Source: an uncultured Oscillospiraceae bacterium (lineage in GTDB: Bacteria > Bacillota > Clostridia > Oscillospirales > Oscillospiraceae). Taken from it: a DNA stretch of 35,256 nt. The first letter of the stretch is position 1, and each line of letters starts with the position of its first letter. The stretch spans positions 1-35,256 of the forward strand of contig CAKTOB010000024.1 in the NCBI GenBank assembly GCA_934589525.1. The letters are read 5' to 3'. The translations under genes were made by a program, and so were the position numbers. Shown piece by piece: positions 27,941 through 35,256 of this stretch. The notes below the pieces were generated by a model, which was not told where the DNA came from, searched no databases, and worked only from the letters and a program-made list of their open reading frames with translations.

Positions 27941-29113
27941 TCAAATTCTGGCCACACCGGACTTCCGGGCGGCTTCCGCCACGGCCTTGGCAACGGCGGG
28001 GCCCACCCGCTTGTCAAAGGCGGCGGGGATAATGTAGTCGGCGTTCAGTTCTTCCGGAGACACCAGGTTTGCCAGAGCCTCGGCGGCGGCCATCTTCATT
28101 TCCTCATTGATATCGGAAGCGCGGACATCGAAAGCGCCGCGGAAGATGCCGGGGAAGGCCAGAACGTTGTTGATCTGGTTGGGGTAGTCGCTGCGGCCGG
28201 TGGAGACCACCGCCGCGCCGCCGGCCTTGGCATCATCGGGGAAGATCTCGGGGGTGGGGTTGGCACAGGCGAAGACGATGGCATCCTTATTCATGGTCTG
28301 GACCATTTCCTTGGTCAGGGTGCCGGGAGCGGAAACGCCGATGAACACGTCAGCGCCCTTGATCACATCGGCAAGCTTGCCGGTCTCCTTCTGCAGGTTG
28401 GTGCACTGGGCCATTTCTTCCTTGACCCAGTTGAGGCCGTCCCGTCCGGCGTAGATGGCACCGGTGCGGTCGGTCATGACGATGTTCTTGAAGCCCGCGG
28501 AGAGCAGCAGCTTCACAATGGCGATGGCGGCAGCGCCGGCACCGGAGGTGACGATCTTCACGTCTTCCTTCTTCTTGCCGACGACTTTCAGGGCGTTGAG
28601 CAGGCCTGCCAGGGTGATGACGGCGGTGCCGTGCTGGTCATCATGGAAGATGGGAATGTCGCACTTTTCCTTCAGCTTCCGCTCGATCTCGAAGCAGCGG
28701 GGAGCGGCAATGTCCTCCAGGTTGATGCCGCCGAAGGAGCCGGAGATCAGGTAAACGGTATTCACGAACTCATCCACGTCCTTGGTCTTCACGCACAGAG
28801 GGAAAGCATCCACATCGCCGAAGGCCTTGAACAGCACGCACTTGCCTTCCATAACGGGCATACCGGCCTCGGGGCCGATGTCGCCCAGGCCGAGAACGGC
28901 GGAACCGTCGGTGATGACGGCGCACAGGTTGTGGCGGCGGGTCAGGTCATAGGATTTATTAACGTCTTTCTGGATCTCCAGGCAGGGAGCGGCAACACCG
29001 GGGGTATAGGCCAGGGACAGGTCGTCCTTGGTGGCTACGGGTACGGTAGCCCGGACCTCGATCTTGCCCTTCCATTCTCCGTGGAGACGCAGGGCCTCCT
29101 TTGCGTAATCCAT
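27941..29113 (-). CDS. Malic enzyme (NAD(P)-dependent, short form)
   Basis: A 390-residue bacterial malic enzyme that decarboxylates L-malate to pyruvate with reduction of NAD or NADP. Key stretches are the Tyr-containing SLAYTPGVAAPCLEI, GLGDIGPEAGMPVMEGK, the catalytic Lys in LFKAFGDVDAFP, the metal site in FHDDQHGTAVI, the nucleotide fold VTSGAGAAAIAIVKLL, and FACANPTPEIFP. Length matches the short form lacking the phosphotransacetylase domain. AGGAGG precedes the ATG. It has its own promoter and an unusual 5' hairpin, and is followed by the 2-hydroxycarboxylate transporter. Cofactor preference is uncertain. Confidence 0.93.
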   Translation of the reverse strand: MDYAKEALRLHGEWKGKIEVRATVPVATKDDLSLAYTPGVAAPCLEIQKDVNKSYDLTRRHNLCAVITDGSAVLGLGDIGPEAGMPVMEGKCVLFKAFGDVDAFPLCVKTKDVDEFVNTVYLISGSFGGINLEDIAAPRCFEIERKLKEKCDIPIFHDDQHGTAVITLAGLLNALKVVGKKKEDVKIVTSGAGAAAIAIVKLLLSAGFKNIVMTDRTGAIYAGRDGLNWVKEEMAQCTNLQKETGKLADVIKGADVFIGVSAPGTLTKEMVQTMNKDAIVFACANPTPEIFPDDAKAGGAAVVSTGRSDYPNQINNVLAFPGIFRGAFDVRASDINEEMKMAAAEALANLVSPEELNADYIIPAAFDKRVGPAVAKAVAEAARKSGVARI

Positions 29114-29143
29114 AAATGAATCCTCCTATTAGAATCTTTTCTC

Positions 29144-29173
29144 TTACCGGTGACCGGGGATAGTCACCGGTAA
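29144..29173 (-). promoter_or_regulatory. Perfect 11-bp hairpin at the 5' end of the malic enzyme transcript
   Basis: Arms TTACCGGTGAC (29144-29154) and GTCACCGGTAA (29163-29173) with an 8-nt loop. It starts about at the expected transcription start and ends before the AGGAGG. It could be a 5' mRNA-stability stem or an operator palindrome. Confidence 0.7.
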
Positions 29174-29177
29174 CGCC

Positions 29178-29206
29178 ATTATATACGAACATGGCCAAAT
29201 TGTAAA
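29178..29206 (-). promoter_or_regulatory. Malic enzyme promoter
   Basis: Minus-strand -35 TTTACA (29201-29206), 17-bp spacer, -10 TATAAT (29178-29183). It separates malic enzyme and the transporter from the upstream hydro-lyase genes transcriptionally. Confidence 0.8.
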
Positions 29207-29296
29207 CACCCTTTTAAGAAAATTATCCAATTTCTCTAAAAGTCGGCGGGGCAGAATCGTGCAATACGACAAAAGGGCCCTTCCTTTACAAAAAGC

Positions 29297-29797
29297 TCAC
29301 TTCCCGAATCTTTTGCGCATCAGAGGCTTGATTCCCCCCGCTTCCAGGATTTCCAGTGCCTTGCCGCTCAAGGCCTCGGCCCGGAGGGTCTCGCCGGTTT
29401 CCCGGACGGTGACGGTGCCCTCCGTCAGGTCCAGGCACAGGGTCTGGCCGCTTTGAACATGCTTGGAGATGCCCTTGCAAACCACCAGCGGCAGCCCCAG
29501 GTTGATGGCGTTGCGATAGAAGATCCTTGCGAAGCTGTCCGCCAGCACCGCTGCGGCACCCATGTTGATCAGGGCGATGGGGGCGTGCTCCCGGCTGGAG
29601 CCGCAGCCGAAATTGGTTCCCGCAACCACGATGCCCCCCGCCGGGAAATTGGGGCTGATGTCCTCGGAAATGCCCGCCAGACAGTGGGAGCCGATCTGCT
29701 TTGGGTCTGTAAGCTCCAGGAACCGGCCCGGGTAGATGAGGTCCGTGTCCACATTGTTGCCCACCACCAGGGCCTTCCCCTCAAATACTGTTTTCAT
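29297..29797 (-). CDS. Isopropylmalate dehydratase-family small subunit
   Basis: A 166-residue swivel-domain subunit of an aconitase-superfamily hydro-lyase (LeuD/HacB/DmdB type). Visible marks are [14 protein letters not shown] near the start, the substrate-binding [11 protein letters not shown] near residue 68, and [19 protein letters not shown]. It is 3 bp downstream of the large subunit. Length fits the small, archaeal-type subunits rather than the 200-residue proteobacterial LeuD. The neighbourhood contains no leuA or leuB but does contain malic enzyme and organic-acid transporters. A catabolic hydratase (acting on maleate, citraconate or 2,3-dimethylmalate) is thus as likely as leucine synthesis. 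Confidence 0.85.
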   Translation of the reverse strand: MKTVFEGKALVVGNNVDTDLIYPGRFLELTDPKQIGSHCLAGISEDISPNFPAGGIVVAGTNFGCGSSREHAPIALINMGAAAVLADSFARIFYRNAINLGLPLVVCKGISKHVQSGQTLCLDLTEGTVTVRETGETLRAEALSGKALEILEAGGIKPLMRKRFGK

Positions 29798-29800
29798 CCT

Positions 29801-31075
29801 TTAAACGCTCCTCTCTTCATCCAGGTAAGGACGGGGGTCTGTAATGTAACCCGCTAGAATGCTGGCCGCCACGGTGGCCGGGCTTGCAAGATAGAGCTTG
29901 GCCTCGTTTGATCCCATGCGGCCCCGGAAATTTCGGTTGGTACAGGTGATGCAGTTTTCCCCCGGGGCAAGCAAGCCTTCGTGGGTGCCGAGACACGCGG
30001 CGCAGCCCGGGGTGACCAGGGTGGCACCGGCATCAATAAGGGTCTGGATATAGCCCTTTTCCATGCTCTCCTGCAAAACCTCCCGGGATGCGGGGACCAC
30101 CAGAAGCCGGGTATAGGGCGGGATGTGCTTCCCCTTCAGAACGGCCGCCGCCTGGCCCAGGTCCTCCGTCCGTCCGTTGGTGCAGGAGCCGATGTAGGCC
30201 TGGTTCAGCGGGATTTTCTGGGGGGCGATCTCGGAAATGGGATGTACATTGTCCACATCGTTGGGGCAGGCCACCACCGGCTCCATCCGGGACACATCAA
30301 ATACATGGCTCTCGGCATACCGGAAGTCTTCATCCGTGGTCATGACGGTATAGGGCCGCACCGCCCGGGCGGAAACATAGTCCAGGACTGCCTGGTTGGG
30401 CTGCATATAGGCGGTTTTGGCGCCCATCTCCACGGCCATATTGCACACGGTCATGCGGCCGGGGATGTCCAGCGCGTCCACATAGCTGCCGGTAAAATCA
30501 ATGGCCTTGTAGACGGCACCGTCGGCCTTGATTTTGCCCAATACGTTCAGGATCACGTCCTTGGGGTAGACCCCCTTCTGGGGCTTCCCTTCCAGCCGGA
30601 TCTCGATGATCTCCGGCACCCGGAACCACAGCTCGCCGGTCATCAAAATGCAGGCCATATCCGTGGCGCCGCAGCCGGTGCCCAGGGCCCCGAAGGCGCC
30701 GTGGGTGGTGGTGTGGCTGTCGGTGGCCACTAAGATCATGCCGGGGTATACCACGCCCGCCTCCGCCATGACCTGGTGGCATACGCCGCAGTTCACATCA
30801 AAGTGGTATTTGAGGTCGTTTTTCTTTGCAAATTCCCGCATTTCATTGTGGTTGGAAGCGGTTTTGATGGTGGGACAGGGGCTGTAGTGATCAAAAACGA
30901 AGGCGGCCCGTGTATTGTCCCAGACCTTTTCGCCGCCCATTTCATAGAAGGAATAGACGGTCTGTAAATACAGATCATTGATCTCCGCAAAGTCCACCTT
31001 TGCGGTGACGATCTCCCCGGTCTTTACGGAGGGGAGACCGGCATTGCGTGCCAGGATTTTTTCGATGGCGTGCAT
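29801..31075 (-). CDS. Isopropylmalate dehydratase-family large subunit (4Fe-4S hydro-lyase)
   Basis: A 424-residue catalytic subunit of the LeuC/HacA/DmdA type. The 4Fe-4S cysteines are visible in YIGSCTNGRTEDL and in TPGCAACLGTHEG. Other family blocks are ATDSHTTTHGAFGALGTG and TNRNFRGRMGSNEAKLYLASP. The N-terminal part departs from typical LeuC: FAEINDLYLQTVYSFYEMGG and a Cys-rich FDVNCGVCHQVM where LeuC has other residues near its active site. This supports a different substrate. AAGGAG precedes the ATG. It is transcribed with the small subunit from a promoter overlapped by a palindrome, opposite a GntR/FCD regulator gene. Confidence 0.85.
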   Translation of the reverse strand: MHAIEKILARNAGLPSVKTGEIVTAKVDFAEINDLYLQTVYSFYEMGGEKVWDNTRAAFVFDHYSPCPTIKTASNHNEMREFAKKNDLKYHFDVNCGVCHQVMAEAGVVYPGMILVATDSHTTTHGAFGALGTGCGATDMACILMTGELWFRVPEIIEIRLEGKPQKGVYPKDVILNVLGKIKADGAVYKAIDFTGSYVDALDIPGRMTVCNMAVEMGAKTAYMQPNQAVLDYVSARAVRPYTVMTTDEDFRYAESHVFDVSRMEPVVACPNDVDNVHPISEIAPQKIPLNQAYIGSCTNGRTEDLGQAAAVLKGKHIPPYTRLLVVPASREVLQESMEKGYIQTLIDAGATLVTPGCAACLGTHEGLLAPGENCITCTNRNFRGRMGSNEAKLYLASPATVAASILAGYITDPRPYLDEERSV

Positions 31076-31100
31076 GGGATCACTCCTTGTTCTTTAGAAT

Positions 31101-31122
31101 TGAATATCGTATACAATATTCA
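31101..31122. promoter_or_regulatory. Predicted FCD-regulator operator over the hydro-lyase promoter
   Basis: Arms TGAATAT (31101-31107) and ATATTCA (31116-31122) around a central GTATAC (31109-31114); 20 of 22 bases are palindromic. AT-n-GTATAC-n-AT is the usual half-turn pattern for FCD-type GntR proteins. It covers the -10 (GATATT, 31103-31108) and spacer of a minus-strand promoter with -35 TTGTAA (31126-31131), so binding should repress the large-subunit gene. Confidence 0.75.
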
Positions 31123-31255
31123 TGTTTACAATATACTTACTCTCCCCTCAAAAATCAATAGGCTCCAGGAGTATTTTTCAAAATTTGTCAACTGCTCCAA
31201 AAGGCCCCGGCCCGGTTTGGTAAAATTGCCCGACACCCCCGGCAAGGGCCAACGG

Positions 31256-31284
31256 TTGATTTTTCCCCCGGGACATGATACTAT
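31256..31284 (+). promoter_or_regulatory. Promoter of the GntR/FCD gene
   Basis: TTGATT (31256-31261), 17-bp spacer, TACTAT (31279-31284). GGAG (31308-31311) and ATG 31319 follow. Confidence 0.6.
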
Positions 31285-31318
31285 AAAAATACAAATTGTT
31301 TTAAATCGGAGAAGAAGT

Positions 31319-31999
31319 ATGGACACCATTGAAGTATTGCCGATCCGGGTGCGGGTCACGGCGATTTTGCGAAAAGCCCTGCTTTCCGGGGAGTTTGCCC
31401 CGGGAGAAGAGCTGAGCCTGACGGAGACCGCCGCAAGGCTGGGGGTTTCCAGAACCCCGGTGCGGGAGGCCTTTCAGTCCCTGGCCGCGGAAGGGCTGCT
31501 GGAGCTGCGCATGAACCGGGGGGCCATTGTTACGGGCATTGACGAGCAGTTCATCCGGGACCATTTTGAAGTCCGGGCTCTGCTGGAATCCGAGGCCCTG
31601 GCCGGGGCCATCCGGGCAGGAATGCCTCCTGAAGCGCTGGAGGACTTGCAGCGCTGGGCAGAAGAACACCAAGACACCATGACGGCGGAGGAATACCGCA
31701 GCTATAACCAGCGCTTCCACATGGCCCTCTGGGAGGGCTGCGGCAACAAGCGGCTCAAATCTCTGCTGCTGTCCCTCTGGAACGGCCCCTCCGCCGGAAC
31801 CGCCGGGCGGGACCGGGGCCACGAGGCCCTCTCCATCCGGGAGCACCGGCAGATGCTGGAGTGCCTCCGCCGGGGGGATGTGCCCGGCGGCCGGGAAGCC
31901 ATGGAGCAGCATATTCAAAGAAGTATGGAAAACATCCTGCGCAGCTTTTCCTTTGCCTGCGCCGGGAAAGAAAGGCCGGTGGAGCGCCCCCAATGCTGA
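31319..31999 (+). CDS. GntR-family regulator, FCD (FadR) subfamily
   Basis: A 226-residue regulator. The winged helix occupies about 8-72 (ILRKALLSGEFAPGEELSLT, then ARLGVSRTPVREAFQSLAAE). A helical FCD ligand domain fills about 85-210, with the metal/ligand histidines in NQRFHMALWE, SIREHRQMLE and EQHIQRSMEN. ATG 31319 has GGAG 7 nt upstream; longer in-frame reading back to 31070 covers the operator region and is not used. FCD domains usually bind organic acids, which fits the divergent hydro-lyase genes and the carrier gene that overlaps its 3' end. Its likely target is the palindrome at 31101-31122. Confidence 0.87.
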   Translation: MDTIEVLPIRVRVTAILRKALLSGEFAPGEELSLTETAARLGVSRTPVREAFQSLAAEGLLELRMNRGAIVTGIDEQFIRDHFEVRALLESEALAGAIRAGMPPEALEDLQRWAEEHQDTMTAEEYRSYNQRFHMALWEGCGNKRLKSLLLSLWNGPSAGTAGRDRGHEALSIREHRQMLECLRRGDVPGGREAMEQHIQRSMENILRSFSFACAGKERPVERPQC

Positions 32000-33006
32000 C
32001 GATTTTTATAACGGCGGTCAATGCCATTGTGCCCATCGTGCTGCTCATCGCCCTGGGATACGTCTTACGGCAGCGGAATTTTTTGACGGCGGAATTTGTT
32101 CGGGTAGGCAATAAGCTCATGTTTCAGCTGCTGCTGCCCCTGATGCTTTTTACCAATACTTATTCCATCCCCTCCTTTTCAAGCGTCCCCTGGGACCTGA
32201 CCCTCTATGCCCTGGGGGCAATTCTGTGTATTTTTATACTGGGCGAATTGCTCACGCCCCCCTTGACCAAGGTTCCCGGCCGGAAGGGCGTGCTGCTGCA
32301 AAGCACCTTCCGCAGCAATACCGCCGTCATCGGCATCCCTCTGGCCCAGGCCCTGGGCGGGGAGGAGGCGGTGCAGGTGGCCACCATTATGACGGCCCTC
32401 TGCGTTCCCCTGCTGAACGTTCTGGCGGTGGTGTCCCTGTCCCTTTACGGAAACGGGGGCGGGAAGCCGGATGTGAAGAAGCTGCTTAAAAATGTGGCAA
32501 AAAATCCCCTGATCCTGGGCATATCCGCGGGCTTTCTCTGCATCGCCCTGCGAACGGCCCAGCAGCGGCTCTTTGGCCGGGTGATCTTCACCCTCAGCGG
32601 GGATTTAAAATTCCTCTATTCCGCCCTGCGCCAGGCGGGCTCCATCGCCACCCCCTTTGCCCTGATCGTTCTGGGGGCCCAATTCAGTTTTTCCGCCATG
32701 GGGGATATGAAGCGGGAGATCCTCTGGGGCACCCTCTGGCGGGTGGCCATCGCCCCGGTGCTGGGCCTGGGCTCCGCCGTCGCGCTGACAAGCCTGGGCC
32801 TTCTGCACTGCGTCTCCCCGGACTACCCCGCCCTCATTGCCCTCTTCGGCACCCCGGCGGCGGTTTCCAGCGCCGTCATGGCCGGGCAAATGGGCTGCGA
32901 CGAAATGCTGGCCACCCAGATCGTGGTCTGGAGCAGCATTGCCTCCATTTTTACATTGTTCCTGACCGTGTGCCTGCTCATGAGCACCGGTCTGCTGACC
33001 GTATAA
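31993..33006 (+). CDS. Auxin efflux carrier (AEC) family transporter
   Basis: A 337-residue, about ten-helix membrane carrier of the AEC family, whose bacterial members move malate, malonate or other dicarboxylates. Visible family stretches are NAIVPIVLLIALGYVLRQ at the start, NKLMFQLLLPLMLFTNTY, LLQSTFRSNTAVIGIPLAQA (the conserved helix with Asn), and the C-terminal FGTPAAVSSAVMAGQMG. The ATG at 31993 overlaps the regulator stop codon, so it is translated with it. An earlier in-frame start lies inside the regulator gene. The substrate is inferred to be an organic acid related to the neighbouring hydro-lyase and malic enzyme. Confidence 0.87.
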   Translation: MLTIFITAVNAIVPIVLLIALGYVLRQRNFLTAEFVRVGNKLMFQLLLPLMLFTNTYSIPSFSSVPWDLTLYALGAILCIFILGELLTPPLTKVPGRKGVLLQSTFRSNTAVIGIPLAQALGGEEAVQVATIMTALCVPLLNVLAVVSLSLYGNGGGKPDVKKLLKNVAKNPLILGISAGFLCIALRTAQQRLFGRVIFTLSGDLKFLYSALRQAGSIATPFALIVLGAQFSFSAMGDMKREILWGTLWRVAIAPVLGLGSAVALTSLGLLHCVSPDYPALIALFGTPAAVSSAVMAGQMGCDEMLATQIVVWSSIASIFTLFLTVCLLMSTGLLTV

Positions 33007-33012
33007 CCCCCC

Positions 33013-33046
33013 ACGCAGAGCCCCCCCGGCTCTGCGTGTTTTTTTT
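33013..33046 (+). terminator. Terminator of the regulator-carrier operon
   Basis: A 10-bp perfect stem, ACGCAGAGCC with GGCTCTGCGT, followed after G by eight T residues, 7 bp after the carrier stop. Confidence 0.95.
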
Positions 33047-33149
33047 GCACTTTTCTGTCATAGCTTTCGCATAATTCTTTTTCCTCGCATATTATACAAA
33101 TTGTCCAAGGATACCGCCGAATATCCAAGGAAAAAGTACCGAAAAATAG

Positions 33150-33178
33150 TTGCAAAATTGTAACCATTGTGATACTAT
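33150..33178 (+). promoter_or_regulatory. Promoter of the pilin-like gene
   Basis: TTGCAA (33150-33155), 17-bp spacer, TACTAT (33173-33178). The leader of about 130 bp contains a hairpin TGGGCGC/GCGCCCA (about 33188-33204) and no gene that I can support. Confidence 0.6.
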
Positions 33179-33310
33179 TAGTAAAAGTGGGCGCATTGCG
33201 CCCAACCGAAGCTTCCCATTGAGAAAGGAGGGCCGCCGCAAATCCCATTTTAGGGTATCCCCGCGCGCTGGCGCATTCTATATATTATGAAGGAAAGACG
33301 GGAGAACATT

Positions 33311-34840
33311 ATGAAGAACATAACAAGAGTCCTGGCGCTGCTGCTGGCCCTGATCTTAATTTTGGGGTTGGTGGTGACGGGGTTTGCGGATGACGGTGGG
33401 ACGACGGCGGCATTTGGCGGCACCATTACCGTTTCCAATACCGTAGATGGGCAAGACTACACCCTTTACAAAATTTTGGATTTGGAAAGCTATAACGAAA
33501 CTGCAAATGCCTATTCCTACAAGCCTGCAACAGGTTGGGTAAACTTTTTTAATAGTACCGATATTAAAGATAAGTATGTTGAAATTAACGAATTGGGTTA
33601 TGTAACGTGGAAAAAGAATGCAGACGGCAGCGACGTTGCAGGTGTTGAAACCTTTGCAAAGCTGGCACAGAAGTATACGGTTGACCATGCTACTGATGTA
33701 GCAAGCACCAAGAAAACGCCAAACACAACAGCTGGAACGGTTAAATTTGAAAATCTGGAACTGGGCTACTACCTGCTGGATTCCTCTCTGGGTACGCTGT
33801 GTTCTTTGGATACGACCAATTCCGAGGTGACGATCAAGGAAAAGAACGATGTTCCCGCCAATGAGAAGAAGGTTCAGGAAGATTCCAAAGAAAACGAGCA
33901 GGACGGCGGATGGACAAATACCAACGATGCCGATATTGGGCAGACTGTGAACTTTAAGAGTACCATTACCGCCCAACCTGGTGCCCAGAACTATGTGTTC
34001 CATGATGCCATGTCGGCGGGGTTGACGTTTAATGGGACTGTAACTGTTACACTGAATAATACGAAAGTCGAGGCTAACAACTACACTTTAAAAACCAAAA
34101 GCGACGGTACCACTACATTCACCGATGATTGCACCTTTGAGATTGAATTTAATCAAGATTTCTGTAATACCCTCAAAAAAGATGATATAATCGTCATTAC
34201 CTACTCTGCTACGCTGAATGAAAAAGCTGTAATTGCCGGGGCTGGCAACACCAACAAGAGCCAACTCTCTTATGGTGAAAACAGCCAGTTCAAAACCACC
34301 GAGAGCCCGACCACAACCAAGACCTGGGAAGTAAAGGTGTTTAAGTTCCATACATCCGCAACAGACGGAAATGGTCTGGATGGTGCAAAGTTTACGCTGA
34401 GTAAAAACACAGACGGCACAAATCCTATCAAGTTGATTAAGCTGACGGATGCAACCAAGCCGAACACCTACCGTGTTGCTATGCCCAAGGCCGAAAACCA
34501 ATTTGAGGACGGTGCATCCGCCGAAATCACCACCGATGCCACCGGCAGATTCACCATCCAGGGTCTGGATTCTGATACTTACTATCTGACGGAGAAAGAA
34601 GCTCCCAAGGGTTATAACAAGCTGAAAGACCCCATTGCGATTACGATTGATAACGCAGGCAACGTGAAGCTTGGCCAAACCACCGTAGAGAACGGCGAAG
34701 TTAAGGTTGAAAACAAAACCGGCGCTGAACTGCCCTCCACCGGTGGTATCGGTACCACCGTGTTCTATGTGGTCGGCGGCATCCTGGCCGTTGGTGCGGC
34801 GGTGCTCCTGGTGACCAAAAAACGCATGGAGCGGGGCTAA
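33311..34840 (+). CDS. LPXTG-anchored pilin-like surface protein with isopeptide domains
   Basis: A 509-residue secreted protein. A signal peptide (about 1-26) is followed by a mature part of Asn/Thr-rich beta domains. The second half carries a Cna-B/SpaA-like domain: KFHTSATDGNGLDGAKFTLS with a candidate isopeptide Lys, and the E box YYLTEKEAPKGYN. The C-terminus has the sortase signal ELPSTGG, a membrane helix and KKRMERG. An internal D2-like domain (about 200-330; NFKSTITAQPGAQNYVFHD) is typical of fimbrial shaft pilins. I start at ATG 33311 (GGGAG 6 nt upstream) rather than 33287, whose frame includes that ribosome site. No sortase or second pilin lies next to it in the window. Confidence 0.87.
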   Translation: MKNITRVLALLLALILILGLVVTGFADDGGTTAAFGGTITVSNTVDGQDYTLYKILDLESYNETANAYSYKPATGWVNFFNSTDIKDKYVEINELGYVTWKKNADGSDVAGVETFAKLAQKYTVDHATDVASTKKTPNTTAGTVKFENLELGYYLLDSSLGTLCSLDTTNSEVTIKEKNDVPANEKKVQEDSKENEQDGGWTNTNDADIGQTVNFKSTITAQPGAQNYVFHDAMSAGLTFNGTVTVTLNNTKVEANNYTLKTKSDGTTTFTDDCTFEIEFNQDFCNTLKKDDIIVITYSATLNEKAVIAGAGNTNKSQLSYGENSQFKTTESPTTTKTWEVKVFKFHTSATDGNGLDGAKFTLSKNTDGTNPIKLIKLTDATKPNTYRVAMPKAENQFEDGASAEITTDATGRFTIQGLDSDTYYLTEKEAPKGYNKLKDPIAITIDNAGNVKLGQTTVENGEVKVENKTGAELPSTGGIGTTVFYVVGGILAVGAAVLLVTKKRMERG

Positions 34841-34841
34841 A

Positions 34842-34882
34842 AGCTTCCCCCCCGGGGAAGCTGTCAGGGCGAAGCCCCTGAC
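34842..34882 (+). terminator. Paired hairpins after the pilin-like gene
   Basis: AGCTTCCCC (34842-34850) pairs with GGGGAAGCT (34854-34862), directly followed by GTCAGGG (34863-34869) with CCCTGAC (34876-34882). There is no T run, so it may be a terminator of a weak kind or part of the interspersed repeat that follows. Confidence 0.45.
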
Positions 34883-34955
34883 TGATGAGGCCCCCGCGGG
34901 GCAGCGCCAAACCTTGCTGCAGCATCGGGCGAATCCGTAGAAATGTCTCCCCTTT

Positions 34956-35076
34956 GTCATTCCGACCGTAGCGTAGCGGAGCGGAGGAATCCACCACGTT
35001 GGAAAATGAACCAACACAAGATAAAGATTGCCGCTTGAGTAGATTCCTCGGCTCCGTTTCACTCGCTCGGAATGAC
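34956..35076. repeat. MITE-like inverted repeat element
   Basis: The left arm (34956-34992) begins GTCATTCCGACCG and ends GGAGGAATCC. The right arm (35041-35076) is its imperfect reverse complement, from AGATTCCTCGG to CTCGGAATGAC. The spacer of about 48 bp has no gene. Short palindromic elements with a GTCATTCCGAG core are scattered in many Firmicutes genomes; here it follows an isolated surface-protein gene. Confidence 0.7.
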
Positions 35077-35143
35077 ATGTCGGGGGGTGGTTCCGTTTTG
35101 TCCGCACAGGTTGTATTTGAAACGTTGCTTGGCGATGAATCAT

Positions 35144-35189
35144 CGCCGCTACATTGCGTAGTCTGTTGGACGTACCGGGTGTAGCGGCG
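35144..35189. repeat. Inverted repeat CGCCGCTACA / TGTAGCGGCG
   Basis: Arms at 35144-35153 and 35180-35189 are perfect over 10 bp around a 26-base loop. A small hairpin GGCGATGA/CATCGCC lies just left of it. It is probably part of the same repeat-rich intergenic region. Confidence 0.6.
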
Positions 35190-35205
35190 GCAATCTTGTC
35201 AAGAC

Positions 35206-35244
35206 TCACATGGTTTACACATTGTGCAATCACATGGTTTACAC
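35206..35244. repeat. Tandem TCACATGGTTTACAC repeats at the window edge
   Basis: TCACATGGTTTACAC occurs at 35206-35220 and 35230-35244, 24 bp apart. Multiple short repeats near an end are a feature of IS21-type elements, so an insertion sequence may begin just beyond the right edge. No transposase is visible. Confidence 0.4.
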
Positions 35245-35256
35245 CATCATTCCCGC

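Overview
The window looks like a chromosomal stretch of a moderately GC-rich, low-GC-branch (Firmicutes) anaerobe, most likely a gut Clostridia of the Oscillospirales type. Reasons: a DnaD/DnaI-like primosome pair, GHKL/LytTR two-component signalling, GntR regulators of the UTRA and FCD types, an LPXTG pilin-like protein, AGGAGG ribosome sites, sigma-A promoters with 17-bp spacers, and strong hairpin terminators. The species cannot be named from the sequence alone.

Layout. (1) 1-311: two tandem consensus promoters firing leftwards out of the window. (2) 312-4941: a PepV-type dipeptidase (minus strand), then a tightly coupled plus-strand operon of DnaD-like protein, DnaC/DnaI-like ATPase, phosphoglycolate-phosphatase-like HAD and YfbR-like 5'-nucleotidase. 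(3) 5007-5094: tRNA-Leu(UAA), whose 3' end recurs at about 16.03, 16.23 and 17.97 kb. These copies mark a stacked integration hotspot. (4) 5132-16082: a decayed genomic island. It starts with the C-terminal remnant of a tyrosine integrase and ends with the N-terminal remnant of an excisionase-like gene. Between them lies a self-contained trehalose phosphotransferase locus (treR, treB, treC, EIIA, HPr, EI), then a GNAT gene and an HD / SupH-like HAD / broken MFS / truncated HAD operon. (5) 16254-17989: an ECF sigma factor and its membrane anti-sigma factor, bracketed by att-like repeats. (6) 18061-25753: a 1632-residue secreted and membrane-anchored protein (FG-GAP propeller, unknown middle region, fibronectin III, eleven Gly-Asn-Trp-Trp type repeats, collagen-like Gly-X-Y tract), a divergent 7TM/GHKL sensor kinase and a convergent LytTR response regulator. 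A 21-bp-period direct repeat in the divergent promoter region fits a LytTR operator. (7) 25836-31075 (minus strand): a zinc-ribbon membrane protein, a 2-hydroxycarboxylate transporter, malic enzyme, and both subunits of an isopropylmalate-dehydratase-family hydro-lyase. These are divergent from a GntR/FCD regulator and an auxin-efflux-family carrier (31319-33006), suggesting C4-C6 hydroxyacid uptake and fermentation to pyruvate. (8) 33311-35256: an orphan LPXTG pilin-like protein, a MITE-like inverted repeat, and short direct repeats that may be an insertion-sequence end.

How the parts work together. The trehalose locus supplies every PTS step from phosphoenolpyruvate to imported trehalose-6-phosphate and its cleavage, and appears to be controlled by palindromic operators over the treB promoter. 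The surface protein, kinase and regulator look like one sensing and display module. The hydroxyacid cluster is probably controlled by the divergent FCD regulator through a GTATAC-centred palindrome. All functional calls come from reading the sequence; no searches were run.
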